A stretch of DNA of 64,000 nt from Gammaproteobacteria bacterium (GTDB taxonomy: Bacteria > Pseudomonadota > Gammaproteobacteria > HK1), in contig JAJFJU010000012.1 in the NCBI GenBank assembly GCA_021773645.1, positions 1-64,000 on the forward strand, given 5' to 3'. Shown piece after piece: positions 1 through 8,375 of this stretch. A program made the translations under genes and the position numbers. The notes under the pieces were generated by a model. That model was not told where the DNA came from. It did not search any database and saw only the letters and a program-made list of their open reading frames with translations. The first letter of the stretch is position 1. Each line of letters begins with the position of its first letter.

Positions 1-111
1 CCCTCCAGGTCAGCGCACCACTGTCTGGAGGAGAAGTGGAACAACGCGCAACTAGGGCCTGCCTCCTGGATATATATCCAATAATTTGCTCATGTATGGA
101 GAAGTGAAACG

Positions 112-1656
112 ATGAGTGTAAATAAAGCAGATCTTACCGCAGGGCGTCCGAAGCTGATTCCTTATGGCGGCTATTACAGCTCCGTCATTCCGGATACCGA
201 GCCGCTGTTGACCGAGACGGGTCCCGGCACCGTGTTGGGCGATTACATGCGCCGCTTCTGGCATCCCGTGTGTCTGTCCGAAGAATTGACTGATACCCCC
301 CGTTACGTCGAGATCATGAGCGAAGAGCTAGTTGCCTTCCGTGATCAGAGCGGCAACGTTGGCGTGCTTCACGCTCATTGCTGCCATCGTGGCGCCTCGC
401 TGGAATACGGCTTGGTGAAAGAGCAGGGCATCATGTGCTGCTACCACGGTTGGGTTTTCGACGTAGACGGCAAGTGCATCGAGGTTCCCGCCGCCAAGGG
501 TGAAGAGGCCGAAGGTGAGAAATTTGCCGCGGGTGTCTGGCAGCCTGCCTACAAAGCCTTTGAGCGTAACGGCCTGGTGTTTGCCTATATGGGCCCACCG
601 GAAGAAGAGCCAGCTTTCCCTGAGTGGGAAGATGGTTTCACCGTTGCCGATGGCGACGAGCTAGTAGCCTTCAGTAACTATCAGGATTGTAACTGGTTGC
701 AGGTGCAGGATAACTCTGCTGATCAGTACCATCACATTCCTCTGCATACCACCGCCGTGGTACCTGGACACGAGCAGTCCACCACCTTTGGCGAGGCCGG
801 TGCGGCTCCTTATATGGTACGTCCTGACCTGCAGTTTTACCCGGTCAACGAAGGTCGTTCCATGGCATGGACTTCCTCACGACGCATTGATGACGGCAAG
901 ATCTTCATCCGTATCAATCAGCAGATGCTGCCTGATGTGAGCTTTCACTCCTATCTCTTCGAGACGGGTGAGGCGCGTAAAGTCTTTAGTCGTTTGCACA
1001 TGATTCGTTGGACTGTTCCAGTCAACGACACCGCGAGCAAGATGATTGGTTGGCGGGTGATTGGCCCGGGCATCGACCCGCGTGGTATCGGCGTAGCGCT
1101 CAAGCACCTCATCGGTTTTGAGACCATCGACTTCCTCGACGGCCAGGTTTCTCGTCGTCGTCCGGAGCTGCAGCGTTATTGGGATGCGAAGAAGGGCCCG
1201 GATGCCGAGAGAACTCCGTTCCCGGTTCCGCAGCCTGATCACCGTGCCCGTGAGTCCTACAAGGATGCACAGTGGGCGCCAGGCGATTACGAGGCGATCA
1301 TCTCGCAGCGTCCTATTGCTGTGCATTCCCTTGAGAACCCAATGAAGGCGGACGGTGGTGTTTACATGTTCCGCAAACTGTTACGTGATGCCATCAATGG
1401 AGATAATCCTAATGCGTCCGCAGCAGCCTTCAAGGAATGGTTCCAGAAGGATCCGAGCCCGAGTGTTTACTGTCAGGGCAACATCCTGATGATCCCGGGT
1501 GCGGACAATCTGCAAGACGAGGTGGCCCGTCGTCGTGATATCGCTGATAAGATCATTGAGCTGAATACTGAAAGCTTGGATAGCGGCCTTAAGGGCGCTG
1601 ATCGGGTGGCCTTCATCAATGAGAACTATGATGCGCTGGAGAAGAGCTACGATTAG
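112..1656 (+). CDS. Rieske non-heme iron oxygenase, alpha subunit (copy 1)
   Basis: A 514-residue terminal oxygenase of the phthalate-dioxygenase-like, aromatic-ring-hydroxylating type. Such enzymes use electrons from a separate reductase to oxygenate an aromatic or other organic substrate in the cytoplasm. The Rieske [2Fe-2S] ligands are visible as C90-x-H92 and C109-x2-H112. The mononuclear iron site follows as N194, D204, H207 and H212, the usual D-x2-H-x4-H arrangement. The start has GGAG about 11 bases upstream. It is followed by a strong terminator and then by a close paralogue. No reductase or ferredoxin gene lies nearby. The family is certain; the substrate is not, and demethylation or ring hydroxylation are both possible. 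Confidence 0.9.
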   Translation: MSVNKADLTAGRPKLIPYGGYYSSVIPDTEPLLTETGPGTVLGDYMRRFWHPVCLSEELTDTPRYVEIMSEELVAFRDQSGNVGVLHAHCCHRGASLEYGLVKEQGIMCCYHGWVFDVDGKCIEVPAAKGEEAEGEKFAAGVWQPAYKAFERNGLVFAYMGPPEEEPAFPEWEDGFTVADGDELVAFSNYQDCNWLQVQDNSADQYHHIPLHTTAVVPGHEQSTTFGEAGAAPYMVRPDLQFYPVNEGRSMAWTSSRRIDDGKIFIRINQQMLPDVSFHSYLFETGEARKVFSRLHMIRWTVPVNDTASKMIGWRVIGPGIDPRGIGVALKHLIGFETIDFLDGQVSRRRPELQRYWDAKKGPDAERTPFPVPQPDHRARESYKDAQWAPGDYEAIISQRPIAVHSLENPMKADGGVYMFRKLLRDAINGDNPNASAAAFKEWFQKDPSPSVYCQGNILMIPGADNLQDEVARRRDIADKIIELNTESLDSGLKGADRVAFINENYDALEKSYD

Positions 1657-2052
1657 TCTTCACTAGCTAAAAACTCAGTGTAGTTTTGGGGGCGCTTTAT
1701 GCGCCCCCTTTTTTTTGTGCGTCGAATATCTGCGCTTTATTTATCTCTCTTCCACTTAACGATTTAACTGATATTACCCCCCTTCCTTCGAGTATTGCCT
1801 CGCCCTTGTTCGCGAGTAACATTTTTATTAATACCAACAGTGCCTTAGCGTAGTAATCCGTGCCTACCCTAAAAACAGTCCAAACTCCAATAACCACATG
1901 TTTTATAAGTGTTTATTGTTTTCGATCCAAGTGGACAGCCACTCATGTAAATGGGAAGCTCTCGCAACTGGCCCCACGCCCTTTTAATTGGTATGGAGAC
2001 GGATGGGCCCCAATTCTGATATTTCAATCCGCTGAATCCTGGAGAGTGTTTA
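1657..2052. other. Intergenic region between the two Rieske genes
   Basis: This 396-base gap holds the terminator of copy 1 and, after it, about 336 bases of lower GC content with no credible gene. The sequence before copy 2 is not obviously like the 111 bases before copy 1. A GGAGAG ribosome site sits just before the second gene. No clear sigma-70 or sigma-54 promoter could be picked out by eye. Confidence 0.6.
1688..1716 (+). terminator. Rho-independent terminator after Rieske copy 1
   Basis: An 8-bp stem GGGGGCGC / GCGCCCCC with a TTTAT loop is followed by eight T residues. It lies 31 bases after the stop codon, so copy 1 is probably transcribed alone. Confidence 0.9.
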
Positions 2053-3579
2053 ATGAGTGTAAATAAGGCAGATTTAACCGCAGGGCGCCCTAAACTGATT
2101 CCCTATGGTGGCTATTACAGTTCGGTAATTCCCGAGCCTGACTCCCTACTGAGTGAGACTGGTCCTGGCACCCTTCTGGGTGACTATATGCGTCGCTTCT
2201 GGCACCCGGTCTGCATGTCGGAAGAGCTGACCGATACCCCCCGTTATTTGGAGATATTGGGCGAAGAGCTAGTTGCCTTCCGCGATCAGAGCGGCAATGT
2301 GGGCGTGCTCCATGCCCATTGCTGCCACCGTGGTGCCTCGTTGGAATACGGCCTGGTAAAGGAAAAGGGCATCATGTGCTGTTACCACGGCTGGACCTTT
2401 GATGTAGATGGCAAGTGCATCGAAGTACCTGCCGCCAAGGGTGAAGAAGCCGAGGGCGAGCGCTTAGCCGCCAGTGTCTGGCAACCCGCTTACAAGGCCT
2501 TTGAGCGCAATGGTTTGGTGTTTGCCTATATGGGTCCGCCGGAGGAAGAGCCCCCGTTCCCCGAATGGGAGGATGGTTTCACCCTGTCTGAGGGTGATGA
2601 GCTGGTGCCGTACAGCAACTATCAGGATTGTAACTGGATGCAGGTGCAGGATAACTCTGCTGACCAGTATCACCATATCCCACTGCACACCACCGCAGTG
2701 GTACCGGGGCACGAGCAGTCCACCACCTTTGGTGAGGCCGGTGCCGCATCTTATCTGATCCGCCCTGATCTACTGTTTTTCCCGGTGGATGAAGGTCGCT
2801 CTCTGGCCTGGACCTCGTCACGACGGATTGATGACGGTAAGATTTTTGTCCGCGTGAACCAGCAGGTATTGCCTAACATCAGCTGTCATTCTTACCTCTT
2901 TGAAACCGGTGAGGCGCGTAAGATCTTCAGCCGTATCCATATGCTGCGCTGGACCGTTCCAGTCAACGACACAGCTAGCAAAATGATCGGCTGGCGGATG
3001 GTGGGACCGACCATCGATCCACGGGGTATTGGTGAGGCGCTCAAGCATCTCATCGGCTTTGAGACCATCGACTTCCTCGATGGACAGGGTTCCCGTCGCC
3101 GTCCGGAGCTGGAGCGTTACTGGGAGAGCCGGAAAGAGAACACGACGTGGTTACAGCCGCAGGCAGATCACCGGGCACGTGAGTGTTATAAGGATGCTCA
3201 GTGGGCCCCCGGTGACTACGAGGCGATTGTTAGCCAACGTCCCATCTCCATACACGCGCTCGAAAACCCGATGAAGGCAGACGGTGGCGTATTCCTGTTT
3301 AGGAAACTGCTGCGTGATGCCATCAGAGGTGACAACCCACAGGCCAGTCCTGAGGCGTGGAAGGCAGTGCTGGAGAAAGACCCCACCCCCAATCTCTACT
3401 GCCAGGGCAACATCCTGATGGTTAAGGCAGGGGCAAACCTGCCGGAGGAGGTCGAGCGGCGTCGTGATCTCGCGCGCAAGGTGATTTCCACCACTACCGA
3501 GAGCAATAGCCTGAAAGGTGCCGAGCGGGTCCAGTTTATAGAGGACAAGTATGCGGAGCTGGAGAAGAGCTATAGCTGA
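2053..3579 (+). CDS. Rieske non-heme iron oxygenase, alpha subunit (copy 2)
   Basis: A 508-residue paralogue of the preceding gene. It is colinear over its whole length and clearly the product of tandem duplication. The first 26 residues are identical, and the Rieske ligands (C-x-H near 90, C-x2-H near 109) and the D-x2-H-x4-H iron site are conserved. Differences are scattered; the most obvious is a shorter linker around residues 357-367, with further changes at the C-terminus. It has its own ribosome site (GGAGAG) and its own terminator. As with copy 1, no electron-transfer partner is encoded beside it. The divergence suggests retention for different substrates or conditions, which is an inference. 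Confidence 0.9.
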   Translation: MSVNKADLTAGRPKLIPYGGYYSSVIPEPDSLLSETGPGTLLGDYMRRFWHPVCMSEELTDTPRYLEILGEELVAFRDQSGNVGVLHAHCCHRGASLEYGLVKEKGIMCCYHGWTFDVDGKCIEVPAAKGEEAEGERLAASVWQPAYKAFERNGLVFAYMGPPEEEPPFPEWEDGFTLSEGDELVPYSNYQDCNWMQVQDNSADQYHHIPLHTTAVVPGHEQSTTFGEAGAASYLIRPDLLFFPVDEGRSLAWTSSRRIDDGKIFVRVNQQVLPNISCHSYLFETGEARKIFSRIHMLRWTVPVNDTASKMIGWRMVGPTIDPRGIGEALKHLIGFETIDFLDGQGSRRRPELERYWESRKENTTWLQPQADHRARECYKDAQWAPGDYEAIVSQRPISIHALENPMKADGGVFLFRKLLRDAIRGDNPQASPEAWKAVLEKDPTPNLYCQGNILMVKAGANLPEEVERRRDLARKVISTTTESNSLKGAERVQFIEDKYAELEKSYS

Positions 3580-3606
3580 TTAGTGGCGTTAAGCGATGAG
3601 TGATCA

Positions 3607-3635
3607 GGGGGCACCTTAGGTGCCCCCTTTTTTTT
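3607..3635 (+). terminator. Rho-independent terminator after Rieske copy 2
   Basis: A perfect 9-bp stem GGGGGCACC / GGTGCCCCC with a TTA loop is followed by eight T residues. The stem sequence differs from that after copy 1, although the design is the same. Confidence 0.92.
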
Positions 3636-3747
3636 ACCCTTTGATTCCCAAATGGCGAGGGGCGGTTTTCTTAAAGTTTCTGTGCAGACTCCCGCTAACT
3701 ACTGGGTGAAGGTGTTTTTTTCCTTCCGTCTAGATTTCCAGTTCTAG

Positions 3748-3793
3748 CCAGGGATGGCCTTATGCCGCAAAGCATAGGATGTGTGGGAGCGGC
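3748..3793 (+). repeat. Dispersed palindromic repeat, locus A
   Basis: This copy has the family plan: a GGATGGCCTTATG-CGC-AAGC left part, a short variable hairpin core and a right part ending GGGAGCGGC. Closely similar copies lie at 45053-45100 and, in the opposite orientation, within 52431-52556. This copy sits just before the start codon of the PAS-GGDEF-like gene and is likely in its leader. Confidence 0.75.
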
Positions 3794-3815
3794 TTGATGA
3801 CAGGTGGTGAGCAGT

Positions 3816-4613
3816 ATGGATTTTGAGCAAAAGTTTCCAGTATTAACTGAAGGTGGTGCTGAGGCGCTGCTGCAGGGAATACCGCTCGGTGTTGCCGTCG
3901 AGAATGAGGCTGGTACCGTGTTGTGGGTTAATCAGGGATTAGAGGATCTGCTGGGTTGTGCGGGTGAATCTCTCTCCGGACAGCCTTTTGCGAACTGGCC
4001 CCTAAAGGGGCTACGTCCGGGCAGTGATGGCAGCGAACGCTTCCGTGTAACCGGTAACGGCGAGAGCCATAAGCTGGTGTGTCGGCAGACGGAGATTACG
4101 GATGTGGATGGGCAGGCCCTGACACTTCGTTGCTTCAGCCCTGAGACGACGGCAAAGATATCTTTCAACTCCGCCGCAGGGGTTGTGCCTAGTGGTGGTA
4201 TCGATGCCGATACCGGCACTCTGGATCGCCTCTCTCTTAGTCAGGCAATTCGCTCTGAGGTGTCCCGGAGCCGCCGTTATCTCAATCCCTTTTCGGTGCT
4301 ACTCATGGTGGTTCAGTCCGAACATGAGGAGGCAATGCGGGTCGCTGCACGGATACTTAAAGAACAGACCCGTTGGGCGGATATACTCGGGCGCTGGGAT
4401 GAGCAGGCGTTTCTACTCATCCTGCCCGAGACCGATGGCGATTCGGTTACTGCTTTAATTGCCAAGATTAGTGCTGGCGTTGAGGCGCTAGCGAGCACCG
4501 ACAACGGCGAGACACCGACCCTGGGATTGCAGTTTGGTATAGCAAGTTGGCAGCGTGGTGACGATGCCAACTTGCTTATGGAGCGGGCTCGGGGTGCGCT
4601 TACCTCAGACTAA
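3816..4613 (+). CDS. PAS domain protein with degenerate GGDEF domain
   Basis: A soluble protein of about 265 residues. The N-terminal half (roughly 10-120) looks like a PAS sensor domain. The C-terminal half is a GGDEF-type fold recognisable from the stretch ADILGRW...FLLILPETD. The catalytic signature GG(D/E)EF is replaced by DEQAF, so it should not make cyclic di-GMP; it may bind nucleotides or proteins instead. I chose the ATG at 3816 because AGGTGG lies eight bases before it. An in-frame GTG at 3804 is the alternative. It follows the Rieske pair on the same strand but behind a terminator, so a functional link is only suggested. Confidence 0.75.
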   Translation: MDFEQKFPVLTEGGAEALLQGIPLGVAVENEAGTVLWVNQGLEDLLGCAGESLSGQPFANWPLKGLRPGSDGSERFRVTGNGESHKLVCRQTEITDVDGQALTLRCFSPETTAKISFNSAAGVVPSGGIDADTGTLDRLSLSQAIRSEVSRSRRYLNPFSVLLMVVQSEHEEAMRVAARILKEQTRWADILGRWDEQAFLLILPETDGDSVTALIAKISAGVEALASTDNGETPTLGLQFGIASWQRGDDANLLMERARGALTSD

Positions 4614-4625
4614 TATCCTTCTTCG

Positions 4626-5057
4626 TTAGCTCTCAGAGTCCACGATTTCATAGTCATGGGTGATTTTGGCACTTTTTCCAAGCATCAACGTTGCCGAGCA
4701 ATATTTCTCTGCTGAGAGCTTAATAGCCCGTTCCACCTGTGCCACTTTTAGGCCGTGGCCAGTGAGGCGATAATGCAGACGAATCTCGGTAAATACTTTA
4801 GGTGCAGTTTCCGCACGATCGGCTTCGATTTCTACGCTGCAATCCTGTACCGGCTGACGTGCTTTTTTCAGCATGCTAAGCACGTCGAAGGCGGTACAAC
4901 CACCGGCCCCTAGCAGCAACATTTCCATGGGTCGAATGCCCAGATTTTTCCCGCCCATCTCTGGAGGGCCGTCCATGATCACGGCGTGGCCGCTGCCGGA
5001 TTGCCCCATAAAACAGACATCTTCAACCCACTTAACCCGAACTTTCACGTATCTCAT
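4626..5057 (-). CDS. OsmC family protein, YhfA type
   Basis: A 143-residue OsmC-like thiol protein. Members reduce organic hydroperoxides or handle reactive sulfur and electrophiles. The two expected cysteines are C54 (in GAGGCTAFD) and C120 (in EKYCSATLML). The N-terminal beta region and the alpha-helical core match the family length. It is divergent from crp, as yhfA is in E. coli, which supports the YhfA subgroup rather than classical OsmC or Ohr. It ends 12 bases from the PAS gene, convergently. The substrate is unknown. Confidence 0.85.
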   Translation of the reverse strand: MRYVKVRVKWVEDVCFMGQSGSGHAVIMDGPPEMGGKNLGIRPMEMLLLGAGGCTAFDVLSMLKKARQPVQDCSVEIEADRAETAPKVFTEIRLHYRLTGHGLKVAQVERAIKLSAEKYCSATLMLGKSAKITHDYEIVDSES

Positions 5058-5068
5058 CTCCTTGGGAT

Positions 5069-5101
5069 GGTGTGGGGTTCGAAATATCGAAGCCCATCAC
5101 C
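5069..5101. promoter_or_regulatory. Imperfect inverted repeat between osmC-like gene and crp
   Basis: The arms GGTG-TGGGGTTCGA and TCGAAGCCCATCACC flank an AATA centre, pairing over about 14 positions with a perfect TTCGA/TCGAA core. It lies 12 bases upstream of the osmC-like start and 72 bases before crp. It could be an operator for either gene or an RNA hairpin. It does not match the TGTGA-N6-TCACA Crp consensus. Confidence 0.4.
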
Positions 5102-5173
5102 TAAACTAGCGACGCTGTATGGCCCCTCGATAACGGGGTGCCAGGAAGCCGATCATACTAGGGAGTAGAAGCG

Positions 5174-5815
5174 ATGACGATTCTGCAACGGACCGATGTA
5201 CCTTCCCCTGCGGGACTCGAACATTTTCTTGAGCACTGTCATCGCCACAGCTATCCGGCCAAGAGCGTGATTATCAATGCCGGTGATATCTCTCATGAGC
5301 TTTATTATTTGGTCAAAGGCTCGGTATCTGTGCTGATGGAAGATGAGGATGGGCATGAGGTGGTGCTGGCTTATCTTAATGATGGTGATTTTTTTGGCGA
5401 AATAGGGATGTTTGACGAACAGCACGAGCGCAGTGCCTGGGTGCGAACCAGAACCCAGTGCGAGGTGGCGCAGATGAGTTATGACCGGCTGCGGAACATG
5501 GCCACCGAGTTTCCAGAAGTACTGTTTTCCATGCTGTCACAGTTGGCCCTAAGACTACGCAACACCAGCCGCAAGGTAGGCGATTTGGTATTCATGGACG
5601 TCTCAGGGCGCGTGGCGCGTACGCTGCTTGATCTATGCAAGCAGCCCGATGCCATGACCCATCCAGATGGTATGCAGATCCGCATTACCCGTCAGGAACT
5701 CGGGCGCATTGCTGGTTGTTCCCGCGAGATGGTGGGGCGAGTGCTTAAGGATATGGAGGAGCAGAACCTTATTACCGCCTCCGGTAAGACCATGGTGATT
5801 TTCGGGACGCGTTAG
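5174..5815 (+). CDS. crp: cAMP receptor protein (Crp/Vfr)
   Basis: A 213-residue global transcription regulator. The cyclic-nucleotide domain keeps the cAMP contacts G75, E76, R86 and S87, and the C-helix pair T131-S132. The winged helix-turn-helix keeps R184, E185 and R189 in [12 protein letters not shown], so it should recognise the standard TGTGA-N6-TCACA half-sites. Sequence agreement with E. coli Crp is high through the whole C-terminal half, including [14 protein letters not shown]. It is divergent from the OsmC-like gene, which is a conserved arrangement. The start is supported by a GGGAG site. A possible cAMP source is the class III cyclase at 60768. Confidence 0.95.
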   Translation: MTILQRTDVPSPAGLEHFLEHCHRHSYPAKSVIINAGDISHELYYLVKGSVSVLMEDEDGHEVVLAYLNDGDFFGEIGMFDEQHERSAWVRTRTQCEVAQMSYDRLRNMATEFPEVLFSMLSQLALRLRNTSRKVGDLVFMDVSGRVARTLLDLCKQPDAMTHPDGMQIRITRQELGRIAGCSREMVGRVLKDMEEQNLITASGKTMVIFGTR

Positions 5816-5849
5816 GTGATGGTGTGAGTGGTTGTTCCTAACAGGGCAG

Positions 5850-5915
5850 GTAGGGCGGACCGTGTCCGCCGTTTGGTGACCGAGCCATTATTGTGCGGCG
5901 CACATGGTGCGCCCT
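5850..5915. repeat. REP-type repeat pair (BIME-like) at the 3' end of trpC
   Basis: One unit is GTAG followed by a perfect hairpin GGCGGAC-CGT-GTCCGCC (5850-5870). A second, inverted unit is GGCGCACATGGTGCGCC then CTAT (5897-5915). The GTAG head plus palindrome is the plan of REPs mobilised by RAYT (TnpA-REP) transposases. Related units occur at 23637-23739. The trpC stop codon lies inside the inverted unit. Confidence 0.8.
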
Positions 5916-6747
5916 ATATCCATCTGCTCCACGGCATAACCACATCCCTGTGGAAAAGCTCTTTGAGGCGGGCACCCGGGTCTTCGGCGCGCATGAAGGC
6001 CTCACCCACCAGAAAAGAATTTACTCCATGCTCGCGCATTAGAGCGATATCCTCGTGGCTATGGATGCCGCTCTCGGTGACTACTAGACGTGCGGAATCG
6101 ATGTCGGATAACAGCTCGATGGTGGTATTCAGGCTGGTTTCGAATGTGTGGAGATTGCGGTTGTTGATGCCGATGAGCTCGGTATTAAGTGGCAGTGCGC
6201 GCATTAATTCGGCGTGGTCATGAACCTCTACCAGTACGTCCATACCGAGTTCATCGGCTAGTGCCGCCAGTGTGGCAAGGGCGGAATCCTCCAGCGCGGA
6301 GACAATGAGCAGGATGCAATCGGCCCCCATGGCACGGGCCTCATAGACCTGGTAGGGGTCAATGATGAAATCCTTGCGTAGCACCGGCAAGGTACAGGCC
6401 GCCCGCGCCGCTATCAGATAGTCCTCACTTCCCTGAAAGAAATCCCGATCCGTGAGCACCGAAAGAGCGGTGGCACCTCCTTGTTCGTAGGAGCGGGCGA
6501 TATCTCCTGGGCGAAAATCCGGGCGCAGCAAGCCTTTGCTGGGAGAGGCCTTTTTGAGCTCACTGATAACCGCCGATTCTCCCGCCTCAATGCGTGTCCG
6601 CAAGGCACTGGTAAAGGGACGGGGCGAGTCTGCAGCAAGTGCTCGCCGCTGCATTTCTGGGAGATCGATGTTCTGCTGGCGGGTACTGATTTCCTCCTGC
6701 TTACGGCGGAGAATTTTGCGCAGGATATCCGGGGGAGAGATGGCCAT
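5914..6747 (-). CDS. trpC: Indole-3-glycerol-phosphate synthase
   Basis: A 277-residue TIM-barrel enzyme that closes the indole ring in tryptophan biosynthesis (CdRP to indole-3-glycerol phosphate). The family signature [12 protein letters not shown] is at 61-72, followed by [15 protein letters not shown] and [10 protein letters not shown]. It is a stand-alone enzyme; there is no fused TrpF. It is last in the rpe-gph-trpEGDC operon, eight bases after trpD. Its stop codon TAG is supplied by the edge of a REP repeat, so the extreme C-terminus (after VVMPWSRW) may have been altered by repeat insertion. Confidence 0.96.
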   Translation of the reverse strand: MAISPPDILRKILRRKQEEISTRQQNIDLPEMQRRALAADSPRPFTSALRTRIEAGESAVISELKKASPSKGLLRPDFRPGDIARSYEQGGATALSVLTDRDFFQGSEDYLIAARAACTLPVLRKDFIIDPYQVYEARAMGADCILLIVSALEDSALATLAALADELGMDVLVEVHDHAELMRALPLNTELIGINNRNLHTFETSLNTTIELLSDIDSARLVVTESGIHSHEDIALMREHGVNSFLVGEAFMRAEDPGARLKELFHRDVVMPWSRWI

Positions 6748-6755
6748 TGTGTTAC

Positions 6756-7772
6756 TTAGAAGCTCTGGCTGACGCGAACCAGGTCATCGAGGCTGGTTCG
6801 GGCTGCACCGCTTTCGATGCTCGTGCGAGCCATTTCCACGCCCTTGCTCAGATCGCTGCTAATGCCCGCGGCGTAGATGGCTGCACCGGCATTGAGCAAT
6901 ACGATATCGAGTGCTGGTCCGGCCTTGTTGTCGAGTACTTTGTGCATCAGCGTGAGGCTCTGATCGACATTTTCTACCCGCAGGCTGTCTAGGCTGGCAC
7001 GCTTCAGGCCAAAGCCCTCGGGCTTGAGGGTATAGCTACGCACGCGGCCATCACGCAATTCGGCCACCCGGGTGGGGGAGGCGATGCTAATTTCATCCAG
7101 GCCATCTTCCGCATGCACCACCAACACATTAGCGCTCCCCAGTTGATCCAGTACGTGCGCCAGTGGTTCGACCCAGCGTTCACTGAACACGCCCACCACT
7201 TGGTTTGGTGTGCTGGCTGGGTTGGTGAGAGGGCCCAGTAAATTGAAGATAGTGCGCACGCCCATTTCTCGCCGTGGGCCGATGGCGTGCTTCATCGCAC
7301 CGTGGTGGTTGGGGGCAAACATGAAGCCGATGCCTACCTGCTCAATGCATTGCGCTACCTCGTTCGGCTTGAGGTCAAGGCCTACCCCGGCCGCTTCCAG
7401 CACGTCTGCACTGCCACATTGGCTGGAGACCGAGCGGTTGCCATGTTTAGCTACTTTAGCTCCTGCTCCTGCGGCCACAAAGGCGCTGGTAGTGGAGATA
7501 TTAAAGGTACTGCTGGCATCACCACCGGTGCCACAGGTATCCACCAGATGGGTGACGCTGACCGGGATAGGGGTTGCCAGTTGGCGCATGACCCGTGCCG
7601 CAGCGCTAATTTCCTCTACGGTTTCGCCCTTCATCCTGAGGCCAATAAGAAAGCCTCCAATCTGCGCTGCAGTAGCCCCTCCGCTCATGATCTGCTCCAT
7701 GACCGTACTCATCTCTGCTTCCTTGAGATCACGCATGGCAATGACTTTTTCTATTGCTGCTTGAATCTCCAC
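6756..7772 (-). CDS. trpD: Anthranilate phosphoribosyltransferase
   Basis: A 338-residue enzyme that transfers phosphoribose from PRPP to anthranilate. The PRPP loop is CGTGGD at 80-85 and the second signature [18 protein letters not shown] is at 109-126. The length is normal for a monofunctional enzyme. It lies 12 bases downstream of trpG and eight bases upstream of trpC on the same strand, so it is co-transcribed. Confidence 0.97.
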   Translation of the reverse strand: MEIQAAIEKVIAMRDLKEAEMSTVMEQIMSGGATAAQIGGFLIGLRMKGETVEEISAAARVMRQLATPIPVSVTHLVDTCGTGGDASSTFNISTTSAFVAAGAGAKVAKHGNRSVSSQCGSADVLEAAGVGLDLKPNEVAQCIEQVGIGFMFAPNHHGAMKHAIGPRREMGVRTIFNLLGPLTNPASTPNQVVGVFSERWVEPLAHVLDQLGSANVLVVHAEDGLDEISIASPTRVAELRDGRVRSYTLKPEGFGLKRASLDSLRVENVDQSLTLMHKVLDNKAGPALDIVLLNAGAAIYAAGISSDLSKGVEMARTSIESGAARTSLDDLVRVSQSF

Positions 7773-7784
7773 TGAACTTATCTC

Positions 7785-8375
7785 CTATTTATTTTTGTGA
7801 TTATTGAGAAAGTTACCCAGCAGCGCGTGGCCGTGGGTGGTAAGGATGGATTCGGGATGAAATTGCACCCCGATAATATCCAGTTCGCGATGCCGTAGTC
7901 CCATAATTTCATCGTGATCGCCATGGTTATCAACGGTCCATGCATTCACCTCAAGGCAATCTGGCAGGCTGGTACGTTCCACCACCAGAGAGTGGTAGCG
8001 GGTCGCCTCAAAGGGTGAGGGCAGATCGCGAAACAGGCCATCATCGCGGTGATGGATGGGTGAGGTCTTGCCGTGCATGATGCGTTTGGCGTGGACAATG
8101 CGCCCACCAAAGGCCTGGCCGATGCATTGGTGTCCGAGGCAGACCCCCAGCAGCGGAAGGCGGCCGGCAAAGCGCTCCACTACCGCTAGAGAGATCCCCG
8201 CCTTATCCGGGGTGCAGGGGCCGGGGGATATAACGATACGCTCCGGTGCCATCGATTCAATGTCAGCCAGCTCCAGCTGATCGTTACGCCGCACCACCAC
8301 CTCAGCCCCCAGTTCAGCAAAATACTGCACCAGGTTGTAGGTGAAGGAGTCGTAGTTATCGATCATTAATAGCAT
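7785..8375 (-). CDS. trpG: Anthranilate synthase component II (glutamine amidotransferase)
   Basis: A 196-residue class I amidotransferase that delivers ammonia to TrpE. The catalytic triad is C79 in [12 protein letters not shown], with H173 and E175 in QFHPES. Its start shares one base with the trpE stop (TGATG), which indicates translational coupling. Family knowledge: the same subunit can also serve PabB in folate synthesis when no pabA is present; the window does not tell. Confidence 0.96.
   Translation of the reverse strand: MLLMIDNYDSFTYNLVQYFAELGAEVVVRRNDQLELADIESMAPERIVISPGPCTPDKAGISLAVVERFAGRLPLLGVCLGHQCIGQAFGGRIVHAKRIMHGKTSPIHHRDDGLFRDLPSPFEATRYHSLVVERTSLPDCLEVNAWTVDNHGDHDEIMGLRHRELDIIGVQFHPESILTTHGHALLGNFLNNHKNK

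Noticed and set aside
1-111. Repeated TGGAG-GAGAAGTGGAAC and TGGAGAAGTGAAACG stretches before the first Rieske gene, as a possible end of an earlier copy
   Set aside because: No Rieske coding sequence is visible to the left and the similarity is short; the window edge prevents a decision.
5074-5101. GGGGTTCGAAAT-like stretch resembling a tRNA T arm
   Set aside because: No acceptor stem, anticodon arm or CCA can be drawn around it; the stretch is part of the inverted repeat before crp.
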